Below the pieces are notes generated by a model. That model did not search any database. It saw only the letters and a list, made by a program, of their open reading frames with translations, and was not told the DNA's origin. Positions 7,128 through 15,103 of a stretch of DNA of 42,621 bases are shown in pieces. This DNA is from an uncultured Collinsella sp. GTDB lineage: Bacteria > Actinomycetota > Coriobacteriia > Coriobacteriales > Coriobacteriaceae. Each line of letters opens with the position of its first letter. Position 1 is the stretch's first letter. Location: NCBI GenBank assembly GCA_900551665.1, contig URWW01000014.1, positions 1 to 42,621 on the forward strand, in the 5' to 3' direction. A program made the translations under genes and the position numbers.

Positions 7128-8222
7128 TTACCAGAGACCAGTCCACCAGGTGAGGCCGAACCACTCGTTGAGCGGCAGGGCGCCGAGGATGCCGATGACC
7201 AGCATCAGAACGATACCCTTGATGGGGGTGAAGTTCTTCTTGGCGAACAGGAAGTAAAGCAGCATGACGAGCGCCAGAGGAACGAGCTTAGGCATAACGG
7301 TGTCGAGCGTAGAAGCCACGGAGAAGGAAACCGGGGTCTCGGTAACCTCAGCGTAGGTGACGGAGCTCATGCCGTTGCCCAGGTCGACGATACCGCAGTC
7401 GACAGCGTTGCCGTCGGCGTCAGCAGCCTTGAGGGCGGTGCCGTCCTCGGAGGTCATGCCGAGGGAGCCGGGCTCAGCGGTCTCGGTGTCGATGGCGAGG
7501 TCGAAGTTCTCGGCCTCCTCGTTGGAAACCACAACGGTGTGAGCGGCAAGGCCACGGGTGGTGCCGTTCGGGATGTTGAGGTTGATCTGGGTGCCACCCA
7601 TGTTGACCGTCAGGGCGCCAACCACGAAGCAGCCCATGATGGCGGCAGCGCGGGTGAAGGCCTGCATGTTGGAGGTCAGGGAGTCGATGGCAGAGGTGCC
7701 CATCTTGTAAGCCCAGTTCATGAGGCCGAAGCGGCAAGCGAACAGAGCGGCGTGAAAGACCACGAGGAAGATGAGCGGGGCGATGATGTTGCCCTCGATG
7801 GCCATGTTCGAGGTGATGCCGGCCGTGATCGGCACGAGCGTCAGCCAGAACAGGGCGTCACCGATGCCGCCCAGCGGGGAGGCAGCGGAAATACGCACGG
7901 AGCGGATGGTCTGGGTATCGACCTTGTTCTGCTCGAGGGAGAGAACGATACCCATAACGAAGGTGACCAGGAACGGGTGCGTGTTGATGAAGTCCAGATT
8001 GTGGTACATCGACGCAGCGAGGTCGTTCTTGTTGGTGTGAACCTTCTCGAGACCGGGGACCATGGCGAACAGCCAGCCACCGGACTGCATGGTCTCGTAG
8101 TTGAACGAGGACTGGAGCCAGTAGGAGCGCCAGACCATGCGGTTGAGCGTCTTCTTATCGACGTTCGGCGCAGGAGTGAGATCCTCGTACTGCGCGGGGA
8201 CGACAAACTCATTAGATGCCAT
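7128..8222 (-). CDS. PTS mannose-family IID component with enlarged external segment
   Basis: This 364-aa membrane protein is the IID half of a mannose-family sugar channel. VWRSYWLQSSFNYETMQ, ISAASPLGGIGDALFW and the C-terminal LPLNEWFG match the family. Usual IID proteins are about 270-300 aa; here roughly residues 213-300, between two hydrophobic segments, form an extra acidic Thr/Ala/Glu-rich stretch with predicted beta character. That stretch lies where the family has only a short loop, probably on the outer face. The ATG at 8222 overlaps the IIC stop by 11 bp, so IIC and IID are translationally coupled. It is the last gene of the operon. Confidence 0.93.
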   Translation of the reverse strand: MASNEFVVPAQYEDLTPAPNVDKKTLNRMVWRSYWLQSSFNYETMQSGGWLFAMVPGLEKVHTNKNDLAASMYHNLDFINTHPFLVTFVMGIVLSLEQNKVDTQTIRSVRISAASPLGGIGDALFWLTLVPITAGITSNMAIEGNIIAPLIFLVVFHAALFACRFGLMNWAYKMGTSAIDSLTSNMQAFTRAAAIMGCFVVGALTVNMGGTQINLNIPNGTTRGLAAHTVVVSNEEAENFDLAIDTETAEPGSLGMTSEDGTALKAADADGNAVDCGIVDLGNGMSSVTYAEVTETPVSFSVASTLDTVMPKLVPLALVMLLYFLFAKKNFTPIKGIVLMLVIGILGALPLNEWFGLTWWTGLW

Positions 8223-9009
8223 CGCTCATATCACCTCCGTCAAAAGAAGCGCCCTTGAGCTCGGTCTGCTGCTGGAAGTCCCAGAAAGCGATACCGAAGC
8301 CAATGATGGCCATGATCAGGAGCTCAGGCTTGGCGAGCGCGGGGATGCCGTGCACGATGGTGGTGAGACCAAAGCCGAGCAGGAAGAAGGCCCACATGTC
8401 GCGGGACATCATGATCTTCAGCAGGATCGCGAAGCCGACGAACTTCATCATGCCACCAGCTGCGGACAGACCGGCGTTGAGCCATGCGGGGATGGCGGAG
8501 ACGACAGCCTGGCCGGCGGTGAGGCCACCGACGAAGAACAGGGTGACGATCGCGGCGAAGATGAGGCCGAGGATGATCTCGGACACGACGGTCAGCTTGG
8601 TGATGGCCTTGGTGTCAGCCTTCACAGCCGCGGCGCGGAAGGACTCCATCATCGGGGCACGAAGGGTGAAGAACAGGGTCACACCGTACTGGCCGAGCAG
8701 GGCGAACGGAATCGCGGTCGCAACGGCGACGTTGGGATCCATATCGAGGGTGCAGGCAAAGACGGCTGCCATAATGCCACCAATAACAGCGTTCGGCGGC
8801 TGAGCACCACCAATGGGCATGTTACCAATGGTCATGAGCTGGTAGGTACCACCAACCACGAGGCCGGTCTGCACATCGCCGAGGATAGCGCCGATGATCG
8901 GGCCGGTGACGATGGGCTGGTACAGGGACTCCGTAAAGTCGAACTGGTCGATAGCGGCAACGAAGGTCACCAGGAAGACCAGGGCGATCTGAAGGAAATT
9001 CACGTCCAT
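8212..9009 (-). CDS. PTS mannose-family IIC component
   Basis: The 265-aa integral membrane protein has about seven to eight hydrophobic segments. Family motifs include the N-terminal FVAAIDQFDFTESLYQPIVT, then GPIIGAILGDVQTGLVVGGTYQL and the GGAQPPNAVIGGI loop. With IID it forms the transport channel for a sugar phosphorylated on entry by IIB. ATG 9009 follows AGGAGGAGCAAAAG, a strong ribosome site. It overlaps IID and is 98 bp after IIB; a small hairpin at 9058-9073 lies in that gap. Fusions of IIC with other domains exist elsewhere but not here. The combination with AgaS and NagA points to an amino sugar. Confidence 0.95.
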   Translation of the reverse strand: MDVNFLQIALVFLVTFVAAIDQFDFTESLYQPIVTGPIIGAILGDVQTGLVVGGTYQLMTIGNMPIGGAQPPNAVIGGIMAAVFACTLDMDPNVAVATAIPFALLGQYGVTLFFTLRAPMMESFRAAAVKADTKAITKLTVVSEIILGLIFAAIVTLFFVGGLTAGQAVVSAIPAWLNAGLSAAGGMMKFVGFAILLKIMMSRDMWAFFLLGFGLTTIVHGIPALAKPELLIMAIIGFGIAFWDFQQQTELKGASFDGGDMSDGI

Positions 9010-9057
9010 CTTTTGCTCCTCCTTTCAAATGTACTTTCTCGTACGAGATTTACGACC

Positions 9058-9073
9058 GGGACGATTTCGTCCC
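9058..9073. other. Intercistronic hairpin between IIB and IIC
   Basis: GGGACGA TT TCGTCCC is a 7-bp stem with a 2-nt loop and no adjacent U-tract, in the 98-bp IIB-IIC gap. It may be an mRNA-processing or stability element; that role is inferred. Confidence 0.4.
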
Positions 9074-9107
9074 GTATACAAACAAACTGGTTCGCTAAAC
9101 CCCCAAA

Positions 9108-9590
9108 TTACGCGAACAGCTTGTTGGTATCCTCAACGGGCGTGCTGGGCACACGCTGGATGGAGAGCTCGACGCCATGCTCCTGGAGCTTGCGGAAGCA
9201 CTCCACGTCGTCGTCATTGACGGCGACGGTGGTAGCGACCTGACGCTTGCCCTCGGCCATGTGCATGTTGCCGATGTTGAGCTTCTTGATCGGCACGCCG
9301 CCCTCGACGAGCTTGAGCGCGTCCTGAGGAGAGTCGAGCACGATGAAGATCTTCTGGGCCGGGGAGGCCTTGTGGATCACGTCGATGGTCTTCTGGATGG
9401 AGAAGAAGCGGGTCTGGACACCGGTGGGAGCGGCCATCTTCATGAGGTTCTGGCGCATGGTGTTCGTGGAGACCTCGTCGTTGGCCACGAGGATGAGGTT
9501 GGAACCCAGGGTGGAGTTCCACTGGGTGGCAACCTGACCGTGGATCAGTCGATTGTCGATACGGGTGAGAAGGATATTGGGCTCTGCCAT
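9108..9590 (-). CDS. PTS mannose-family IIB component
   Basis: The 160-aa cytoplasmic IIB protein receives phosphate from IIA and gives it to the incoming sugar. The N-terminus carries RIDNRLIHGQVATQW with His18 as the phosphorylation site. The rest follows the usual alpha/beta fold (SNLILVANDEV, KKLNIGNMHMAEGKRQ). Length is normal, in contrast to the truncated IIB at 437-1018. ATG 9590 follows AAAGGACGGATCGCA. It is the third gene of the operon, after IIA and the YajC-like gene. Confidence 0.95.
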   Translation of the reverse strand: MAEPNILLTRIDNRLIHGQVATQWNSTLGSNLILVANDEVSTNTMRQNLMKMAAPTGVQTRFFSIQKTIDVIHKASPAQKIFIVLDSPQDALKLVEGGVPIKKLNIGNMHMAEGKRQVATTVAVNDDDVECFRKLQEHGVELSIQRVPSTPVEDTNKLFA

Positions 9591-9674
9591 TGCGATCCGT
9601 CCTTTCGTATTCGCGTACTGGCCTTTACAACCTTGGAAACATCCCCTTTTGATCGGGGTTGAATCTCCTTTGAG

Positions 9675-9959
9675 CTACTTGACGATCTCCTGGATCGCGT
9701 AGCGAGAGACGTCGAGCGTCGCGCCGGAGCGGACCTTGACCTCGACCACATCGCCGTTGACGCTCTTCACATCACCGAAGATGCCGCCACCGAACATCAC
9801 GCGCTGGCCGGGAGCCAGGTCGGTGTGGATGTGCTCGAAGTACTTGACCTTCTTCTTCATGTTGGCCTTGGACCAGATGAAGTAGACGACGCCCATGACC
9901 GCCATGATGAGCAGCAGAGCGACGGAGGAGGCGAGAACGTTCTGCCCGAAGTTCTCCAT
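9675..9959 (-). CDS. YajC-family small membrane protein within the PTS operon
   Basis: The protein has 94 aa: one N-terminal transmembrane helix (about residues 9-29), then a basic stretch (KANMKKKVKY) and a small cytoplasmic domain with APGQRVMFGGGIFGDVKSVNGDVVEVKVRSGATLDV, the YajC signature. YajC is a SecDF-associated translocase accessory, but YajC-like genes also sit in mannose-family PTS operons for host-glycan sugars in streptococci, where their role is unclear. Its ATG overlaps the IIA stop codon (TAATG), so the two are translationally coupled. The tie to the PTS suggests a job in assembling or stabilising the permease; that is inference. It is unlikely to be the housekeeping yajC, which normally lies beside tgt or secD. 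Confidence 0.9.
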   Translation of the reverse strand: MENFGQNVLASSVALLLIMAVMGVVYFIWSKANMKKKVKYFEHIHTDLAPGQRVMFGGGIFGDVKSVNGDVVEVKVRSGATLDVSRYAIQEIVK

Positions 9960-10402
9960 TAGATGCCGTCCTCGGCGAGGTCGTCCTCGGCAGCGCCCAT
10001 GACGGAAGCCAGGGACTGACGGGTGACGGCCTGCTGGCCCACGGTGACGGCCTGCTCGGCGAGGGCGGTCACATCGGTGGCGCCGTTGCGAGCGAAGAGC
10101 AGCTCGATGATCATGGGAAGGTTGGAACCGGTGACGATCTCGAGCTTGTCGACATCGTTGGCGATCATCATGGACTGGTTGAAGGGAGTGCCGCCGAGAA
10201 GGTCGACGAAGACGATGACGCCCTCCTCGCACTCGCCGCGCATCTTGGTGATGGCGGCGCGGAGGTCCTCACCGTAGGTAGCGGCCTGGGATCCCTCGAA
10301 AGGAACGATCTCGAACGCCTCCTGATCGCCCGCGACCATGTCGAGAGCGCTCTTGATGCCGTTGGCGAAGTGTCCGTGTCCAGTCAAAATGAAGCCGACC
10401 AT
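9959..10402 (-). CDS. PTS mannose-family IIA component
   Basis: This 147-aa cytoplasmic IIA protein opens with MVGFILTGHGHFANG, whose His9 is the expected phosphorylation site; FVDLLGGTPFNQ and VTGSNLPMIIELL are further family motifs. ATG 10402 follows AAGAAGGATTA; the longer open frame up to 10477 overlaps the promoter and is rejected. First gene of the operon IIA-YajC-IIB-IIC-IID. A promoter with GntR-type half-sites lies directly upstream, so expression probably rises when the amino sugar is present. Confidence 0.94.
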   Translation of the reverse strand: MVGFILTGHGHFANGIKSALDMVAGDQEAFEIVPFEGSQAATYGEDLRAAITKMRGECEEGVIVFVDLLGGTPFNQSMMIANDVDKLEIVTGSNLPMIIELLFARNGATDVTALAEQAVTVGQQAVTRQSLASVMGAAEDDLAEDGI

Positions 10403-10442
10403 TAATCCTTCTTTCCTGTTCCCACCGCGTATTTCGCTGCGG

Positions 10443-10490
10443 TACTGGTAGTAACCACGTAACAAGTCGTTATTCACTATACCAGTTGTG
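10443..10490 (-). promoter_or_regulatory. PTS operon promoter with GntR half-sites
   Basis: A minus-strand -10 TATAGT (10482-10477) sits inside ACTGGTATAGT. ACTGGTAGTAACCA (10444-10457) matches the agaS palindrome CTGGTTATAACCAG with few changes. I see no convincing -35. The IIA start is 41-75 bp downstream. Confidence 0.55.
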
Positions 10491-10871
10491 AAAGTTCTGT
10501 TTCCTACTTTTCGTATTTTTCTGTTTTCTGACCGTTTATCGGTTAAAAACGACCGTTCACCCTAATGAGTCCCTTTTACCTGCTTATTTGCTACTGATTT
10601 GATTATTTAAATCGTTTGCGCTGGTTATCTGCGCCCCATGGTATTCACGGGTGCTTCCGTGTCAAAATGTGCCACTGGTTATACAATTATGAAGATTTGA
10701 ATTGATTGGTATCTATTTTAGGGTATCCGGTTTTACAGTATTTAATACCAGTTACCCCAATTGATTCATCCACCAGCTTGCGGCCGGCGCGCCTCCCAGC
10801 CCGTTCGGCCGCCGCGGTCGAGTCCCGAGAGCTCCGCCGCGTTTCGCATGCTCGTCATGAAAGGCACGGAC
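10491..10871. promoter_or_regulatory. AT-rich divergent control region with scattered ACTGGTTAT half-sites
   Basis: No gene is visible between the PTS operon and the flavodoxin gene. The region is clearly AT-richer than its flanks. Half-sites related to CTGGTTAT/ATACCAGT occur at 10622-10629, 10674-10683 (ACTGGTTATA) and 10745-10752 (ATACCAGT), with GGTATC-type repeats around 10709-10729. Several regulator dimers, or long-range repression between the two divergent promoters, could be served; this is inferred. Confidence 0.45.
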
Positions 10872-11561
10872 ATGGATCCAAGAACGGTCATTCTCTATCG
10901 GTCCAAGCACCACGGCAACACCAAGAAACTCGTCGACGCCCTCGTCGCCGCGCATCCCGAGATCGATACCATCGACGTGGCCGGCCTCGGCAAAGACGAA
11001 TATCCCGATCTCTCCCCCTACCACATCATCATCGTGGGCTCCGGCATCTACTACACCAAGTTCGACAAGGACGTCCTGCGCGTATGCGACCATTGCCTGC
11101 GCGACGGCGACAACGTGATCGGCCTCATGACCTACGGCGGCGCCGCCAAGTTCAACGGCGGTGACCTCGACGGCGTGTGCCGCATGAAGATGGCCACCCT
11201 CATGTGCACCTACGGTTGCCCCGGCTTCGACACCTTCGGCCCGTACAAGCTCGTGGGCGGCATGAACAAGGGGCGCCCCAATCAGGAGGACATCGACGGC
11301 GCGGTCGAGTTCTACGACAAGTTCCTCGCCGATTACGGCGACATCTTGGTCGAAGAGCGCCTGAAGCGCGACAAGCGCGACGCCTTCAACGCCGCACACC
11401 CCGCGGGCGGCCTCTTCATCAACCTCAAGCGCAGCGCCAAGAAGATCGCCAAGCGCGTCAAGGGCGAAAACGGCAAGGACACCGCCGAGAAGGCCGGAGA
11501 GCCCGTCGCGGCGGATGCGACAAACGCGATGGTCGAGGCCGACGCTTCCGAAAACCGGTAA
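10872..11561 (+). CDS. Flavodoxin-domain protein
   Basis: The 229-aa protein starts with a flavodoxin-type FMN site, TVILYRSKHHGNTKKLVDAL, followed by IIIVGSGIYYTKFDKDVLR and a Cys-containing MCTYGCPGFDTFGPYKLVGG segment near residues 108-128. The last ~55 residues are a basic then acidic, low-complexity tail (KRSAKKIAKRVKG, then Ala/Glu-rich) that is not part of the fold. It probably carries electrons via FMN in the cytoplasm; partner unknown. ATG 10872 follows AAAGGCACGGAC; an in-frame ATG at 10848 is possible. It stands alone and ends at a strong terminator. Its divergent promoter faces the PTS operon across a region rich in GntR-like half-sites. Confidence 0.85.
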   Translation: MDPRTVILYRSKHHGNTKKLVDALVAAHPEIDTIDVAGLGKDEYPDLSPYHIIIVGSGIYYTKFDKDVLRVCDHCLRDGDNVIGLMTYGGAAKFNGGDLDGVCRMKMATLMCTYGCPGFDTFGPYKLVGGMNKGRPNQEDIDGAVEFYDKFLADYGDILVEERLKRDKRDAFNAAHPAGGLFINLKRSAKKIAKRVKGENGKDTAEKAGEPVAADATNAMVEADASENR

Positions 11562-11601
11562 TCGACCGAAATAACCGGCACCCCGTCAGGGGCACGAACT
11601 T

Positions 11602-11650
11602 GAACCGCCTCCCATCTCTCACACTCACGAGATGGGAGGCGGTTCGTCTT
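11602..11650 (+). terminator. Terminator after the flavodoxin gene
   Basis: A 17-bp perfect stem (GAACCGCCTCCCATCTC at 11602-11618 with its complement at 11629-11645) encloses a 10-nt loop. Only a weak T-rich tail follows, but the stem is very strong. Confidence 0.8.
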
Positions 11651-11759
11651 CCAGGCCATCGCCATATCGGCGGCCCGTTTTCGCATTTCAAGGAGTATGG
11701 TAGAAGGCAGCAGATAGGCGCGGGCGCCGAAGCGCCCCTCGAAAAGCAAGGCGGATACC

Positions 11760-13217
11760 ATGCCCAAGACCAGAGCACAGCAAATCATGGCCCACAAAGA
11801 GCACCGCGATGCCGACCAGATCACCGCGGCGATTCAAGACATCGCCGCCGAGTTCGAACCCTACATCATCAAGCAGCGCCGCCACTTCCATAAACACCCC
11901 GAGCTGAGCCTTCAGGAGGTGCGGACCACCTCCGACATCGCCGGCCAGCTCGACGCCATGAACATCCCCTACGAGCAGCCGCTCGAAACCGGCCTCGTTG
12001 CGACTTTGCGCGGAACCGCGCCGGACGCCTATCGCGAGGACGGCACACCGCGCCGGCGCCTGCTCATGCGCGCCGACATCGATGCGCTGCCCGTCACCGA
12101 GCGCACGGACGACGAATTCGCGAGCGTCAACGAAGGCTGCATGCACGCGTGCGGCCACGATTGCCATATCGCCATGATGCTCGGCGCCCTGCAGGTCCTG
12201 CGCCATATGACCGACGACATCCACGGCGAGATCCGCGTGGTGTTCCAACCCTCCGAGGAGAACGGCTCCGGCGGGCGCATGATGTGCGAGGCCGGCGTAT
12301 GCGAGGGTGTCGACGGCGCGTTTGCCATGCACATCTGGAGCGAGGTCGACGCAGGCACCATCAGCTGCGAGCCCGGCCCCCGCATGGCGAACACGGACTG
12401 GTTCCGCGTGGACGTGCACGGCACGTCCTGCCACGGCGCCATGCCGCAACGCGGCAGCGACGCCGTGATGGTCGCCGCCGAGATCGTGAATGCGCTGCAG
12501 ACCATCGTGAGCCGCGAGCTCTCCCCCTACGAGCCCGCCGTGGTCACCGTAGGTAAGCTTCACGCCGGTAGCGCGCGCAACGTCATCGCGGGCGAGGCCC
12601 ACATGGAGGGCACCGTGCGCACCTATTCCACGGCGACCCACGAGCTCATGCCCGCGCTCATCGAACGCATCGCGGTGCATATCGCGCAGGCCCACGGTGC
12701 CGAAGCCGAGCTCTCCGACTACACCATCGCCAACTACAAGGTCGAAAACGAACCTGCCGCGAGCGAGCGTTGCCGCCAGGCGGTCCTCAAGACGCTCGGG
12801 TCCGAGGGCATTGGCAGCTACCGCGGCACCATGTCGGGAGAGGACTTCTCCGAATACCTGCGCCGAGTTCCGGGCGTGCTGGCGTTCGTGGGCTGCCGCA
12901 ACCCGCAGATCGGGGCGACATTCGCCCAGCATTCGTGCTTCTTCAAGGTAGACGAGTCGGTTCTCGCCAAGGGCTCCATGGTCGCCGCCCAATACGCCAT
13001 CGACTTCCTGGCCGAGCCCACGCAAGAGGAGCTGGACGGACCACTCGTGACGCGTGTGGCCGAAACGAACCCGCAGCTCGCCGAGACGCTGCGCGGCGCG
13101 CGCAGCAAGACGGTCGGCGCGCACAACGCCTTGCGCGACGCACGCGAGGCCCGAGCCGCCGCCGCACGCGAGATCCACGAGGCGCGCCACGGATCTGACG
13201 CGCGCAACGGCAAGTAG
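11760..13217 (+). CDS. M20-family amidohydrolase/peptidase with basic C-terminal tail
   Basis: The 485-aa cytoplasmic zinc hydrolase resembles aminoacylase/hippuricase-type M20D enzymes. RRHFHKHPELSLQE (about 40-53), MRADIDALPV (103-112), the HACGHD metal motif (129-134) and FQPSEEN (162-168) are all present, with a dimerisation domain in the middle (HGTSCHGAMPQRGSDAV). Substrate is probably an N-acyl amino acid or similar amide. Family members are about 390-400 aa; here the last ~60 residues form an Ala/Arg-rich, probably helical charged tail of unknown use. ATG 11760 follows AAGGCGGATACC. It is monocistronic with a terminator 46 bp after the stop. Confidence 0.92.
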   Translation: MPKTRAQQIMAHKEHRDADQITAAIQDIAAEFEPYIIKQRRHFHKHPELSLQEVRTTSDIAGQLDAMNIPYEQPLETGLVATLRGTAPDAYREDGTPRRRLLMRADIDALPVTERTDDEFASVNEGCMHACGHDCHIAMMLGALQVLRHMTDDIHGEIRVVFQPSEENGSGGRMMCEAGVCEGVDGAFAMHIWSEVDAGTISCEPGPRMANTDWFRVDVHGTSCHGAMPQRGSDAVMVAAEIVNALQTIVSRELSPYEPAVVTVGKLHAGSARNVIAGEAHMEGTVRTYSTATHELMPALIERIAVHIAQAHGAEAELSDYTIANYKVENEPAASERCRQAVLKTLGSEGIGSYRGTMSGEDFSEYLRRVPGVLAFVGCRNPQIGATFAQHSCFFKVDESVLAKGSMVAAQYAIDFLAEPTQEELDGPLVTRVAETNPQLAETLRGARSKTVGAHNALRDAREARAAAAREIHEARHGSDARNGK

Positions 13218-13263
13218 CGGCAGGCAGCAGCAGCGACAAGCAGCGGCGACGCACATATCAAGG

Positions 13264-13294
13264 AAAGGCCCCCGGGACTCCCGAGGGCCTTTTC
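13264..13294 (+). terminator. Terminator of the M20 gene
   Basis: AAGGCCCCCGGG pairs with CCCGAGGGCCTT over a 3-nt loop with one mismatch and is followed by TTTTC on the plus strand. Confidence 0.85.
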
Positions 13295-13325
13295 GATGAG
13301 CGATACACCGCCGTTTACCGACTGA

Positions 13326-14141
13326 CTAACCTAATGCGACGTCGAGCACCATCATGACCACGAAGCCCGCGATGACCCCCAACGTGCCGATGTTCGAATG
13401 CTCCCCAAGATGCGCCTCGGGAATCAACTCTTCAACGACGACGTAGATCATCGCGCCAGCGGCAAAGGCGAGCATCCAGGGCATGAACGGCGTGACCTGC
13501 GAGCTGACCAGCACCACCAGGATGCCGAAGATCGGCTCGACGATGCCGGACAGGCTGCCCATCGCAAACGCCTTGCCTCGACTCATCCCCTCGCGTCGCA
13601 ACGGCAGGGAGATGGCCGCGCCCTCGGGGAAGTTCTGCAGGCCCATGCCGATGGCGAGCGCCGTCGCCATGCCGAGATACGCCGTCTGCTCGGGACCCGA
13701 GCTCTGGCCTGCCATCGCGAACAACAGGCCAACGCTCATCCCCTCGGGAATATTGTGCAAGGTCACGGCCGAAACGAGCAGCGTGGTGCGTTTCCAACTC
13801 GTCTTGACGCCCTCGGGATCATCGCCCTCCATATGCAGATGGGGCAGGAAGGTGTCGAGCGCCATGAGGAACGCCACCCCGAGCAAGAAACCGCCCGCCG
13901 CCGGGATCCAGCCGATCTGCCCGAGCTCTTCGGCCTGTTCGATGGCGGGGTTGAGCAACGACCACACGCTCGCGGCGATCATGACACCCGCGGCGAAGCC
14001 GAGGAAGATGCGGTGGGTGACGGCACGGTCCTTGCGGAAGAAGAACACTACGGCCGAGCCGGCCGTAGTCATGAGCCAGGTGAAGCCGCAGCCCATCGCG
14101 GCCCATATGAGAGATTGCATAAGATTGGCGTCAATTTGCAT
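13326..14141 (-). CDS. ZIP-family divalent metal transporter (ZupT-like)
   Basis: The 271-aa membrane protein has about eight hydrophobic segments. The ZIP core is clear: VTLHNIPEGMSVGLL (near residues 131-145) and GLQNFPEGAAISLPLR (near 167-182) bear the paired metal-binding HN..PEG and QN.PEG motifs, and VVEELIPEA is the third. DTFLPHLHMEGDD lies in the cytoplasmic loop, where His residues are usual. It would import zinc and perhaps iron or manganese. ATG 14141 follows AAAAGGAGGCGAAATCGT; an internal Met at residue 8 is less well placed. It is monocistronic and converges on the M20 gene. No clear Zur or DtxR box was recognised upstream. Confidence 0.93.
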   Translation of the reverse strand: MQIDANLMQSLIWAAMGCGFTWLMTTAGSAVVFFFRKDRAVTHRIFLGFAAGVMIAASVWSLLNPAIEQAEELGQIGWIPAAGGFLLGVAFLMALDTFLPHLHMEGDDPEGVKTSWKRTTLLVSAVTLHNIPEGMSVGLLFAMAGQSSGPEQTAYLGMATALAIGMGLQNFPEGAAISLPLRREGMSRGKAFAMGSLSGIVEPIFGILVVLVSSQVTPFMPWMLAFAAGAMIYVVVEELIPEAHLGEHSNIGTLGVIAGFVVMMVLDVALG

Positions 14142-14448
14142 ACGATTTCGCCTCCTTTTCGTACGTTTTCCAATTTCTGGTCAAAATACCCTAATTGTGC
14201 GTCGACCATGCAGTCCGCCCCCAACAAAACCCCTGGATTCGATTGAGCGATTGCGGAGCGCACACGACGGTCGCCCCCACGCGGGCCACGCGCGCAAAGC
14301 ACACCCTTGCGCGACCTGCGGATTCATCAAACCAACGGCTATACAAATTTTTGTTCCCGTCGCCGCTCGGCGCACTATCAACCCTTTTTGACCACTTCTT
14401 CCAAAACGCACGGCTGGGTATAAGTAATTACCGTCAAAAGGAGGGACC
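14142..14448. other. Divergent intergenic region, zupT-like / ybjQ-like
   Basis: This stretch must hold the two divergent promoters. I see ribosome sites at both edges and a possible -10 (TATAAG, 14420-14425) for the plus-strand gene, but no convincing operator, RNA element or ORF. Confidence 0.4.
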
Positions 14449-14772
14449 ATGCTCACCATCACTACCACCAACAACCTCGACGGCTACGAGGTGGTCGAAT
14501 ACCTCGGAATCGTCACCGGTGAGGCCGTGAGCGGCATCAACATGTTCCGCGATATCGGTGCCGGGCTGCGCAACGTGTTCGGCGGGCGATCCGCAGGATA
14601 TGAAGACGAAATGGCCCAAGCGCGCGAGGAGGTCCTGCGCGAGATGTCGCAGCGTGCCGAGGCACTCGGCGCCAACGCAGTCATTGGCGCGAACGTGGGA
14701 TACGAGACCTTTGCAGAGATGATCATGACCACCGCTTGTGGCACCGCAGTGCGCGTGCGCCGAACGTCATAA
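14449..14772 (+). CDS. YbjQ-family (DUF74) heavy-metal-binding-type protein
   Basis: The 107-aa cytoplasmic protein matches the YbjQ/UPF0145 family: an N-terminal TTTNNLDGYEVVEYLGIVTGE strand region, then FRDIGAGLRNVFGGRSAGYE, an amphipathic helix of charged residues, and LGANAVIGANVGYE. Members form pentameric beta-rich assemblies and are sometimes labelled heavy-metal binding, but no enzyme activity is known. The start ATG follows AAAGGAGGGACC, a near-ideal ribosome site. It stands alone, closed by the bidirectional terminator at 14884-14932. Lying next to a metal transporter is suggestive but weak evidence for a metal role. Confidence 0.92.
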   Translation: MLTITTTNNLDGYEVVEYLGIVTGEAVSGINMFRDIGAGLRNVFGGRSAGYEDEMAQAREEVLREMSQRAEALGANAVIGANVGYETFAEMIMTTACGTAVRVRRTS

Positions 14773-14883
14773 TCACCCCGTCAGCTCTCGCGCCCTGCCC
14801 GCTCTCGTCGAAACGGGCACGCAGAGCGCCGTGATCCCCATCTTACACGGGCACGCAGAGCAACCACGATCTCCACCGCACAT

Positions 14884-14932
14884 AAAAACCCGGACCATCC
14901 AGAACCGCTATCGGCCGGATGATCCGGGTTTT
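14884..14932. terminator. Bidirectional terminator
   Basis: AAAACCCGGACCATCC (14885-14900) pairs with GGATGATCCGGGTTTT (14917-14932) with an internal mismatch. A-tract before and T-tract after allow use in both directions, for the YbjQ-like gene and the minus-strand deformylase-like gene. Confidence 0.85.
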
Positions 14933-14952
14933 AAGGTTAGAGATGCAGGGCC

Positions 14953-15054
14953 GATCAGAGCACAGGGCAAAACGCTGCACAAGGCCAATCAGAGCACAGG
15001 GCAAAACGCTGCGCAGGGCAGATCAGGGCACAGGGCAAAACGCTGAGCCGGGCA
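14953..15054. repeat. Three 34-bp tandem repeats
   Basis: Units at 14953-14986, 14987-15020 and 15021-15054 share the core CACAGGGCAAAACGCTG and differ at a few positions near the ends. The bases just before (14941-14952) look like a partial fourth unit. They lie beyond the 3' end of the minus-strand deformylase-like gene. Confidence 0.9.
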
Positions 15055-15103
15055 ACATCCAGTCCAGGCATGTCCATGTGGAACGATTTGCCTGTCGGGC
15101 AAC

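Larger units (their letters stand above)
14773..15103. other. Gene-free region holding a terminator and a 34-bp tandem repeat
   Basis: Between the YbjQ-like gene and the deformylase-like gene I see only the terminator at 14884-14932 and three 34-bp direct repeats at 14953-15054. Before them, GGGCACGCAGAG also recurs (14816-14827 and 14849-14860). No credible ORF is present. Confidence 0.7.

Noticed and set aside
14953..15054. CRISPR array
   Set aside because: The 34-bp units are directly adjacent, without spacers, and no cas gene is present.
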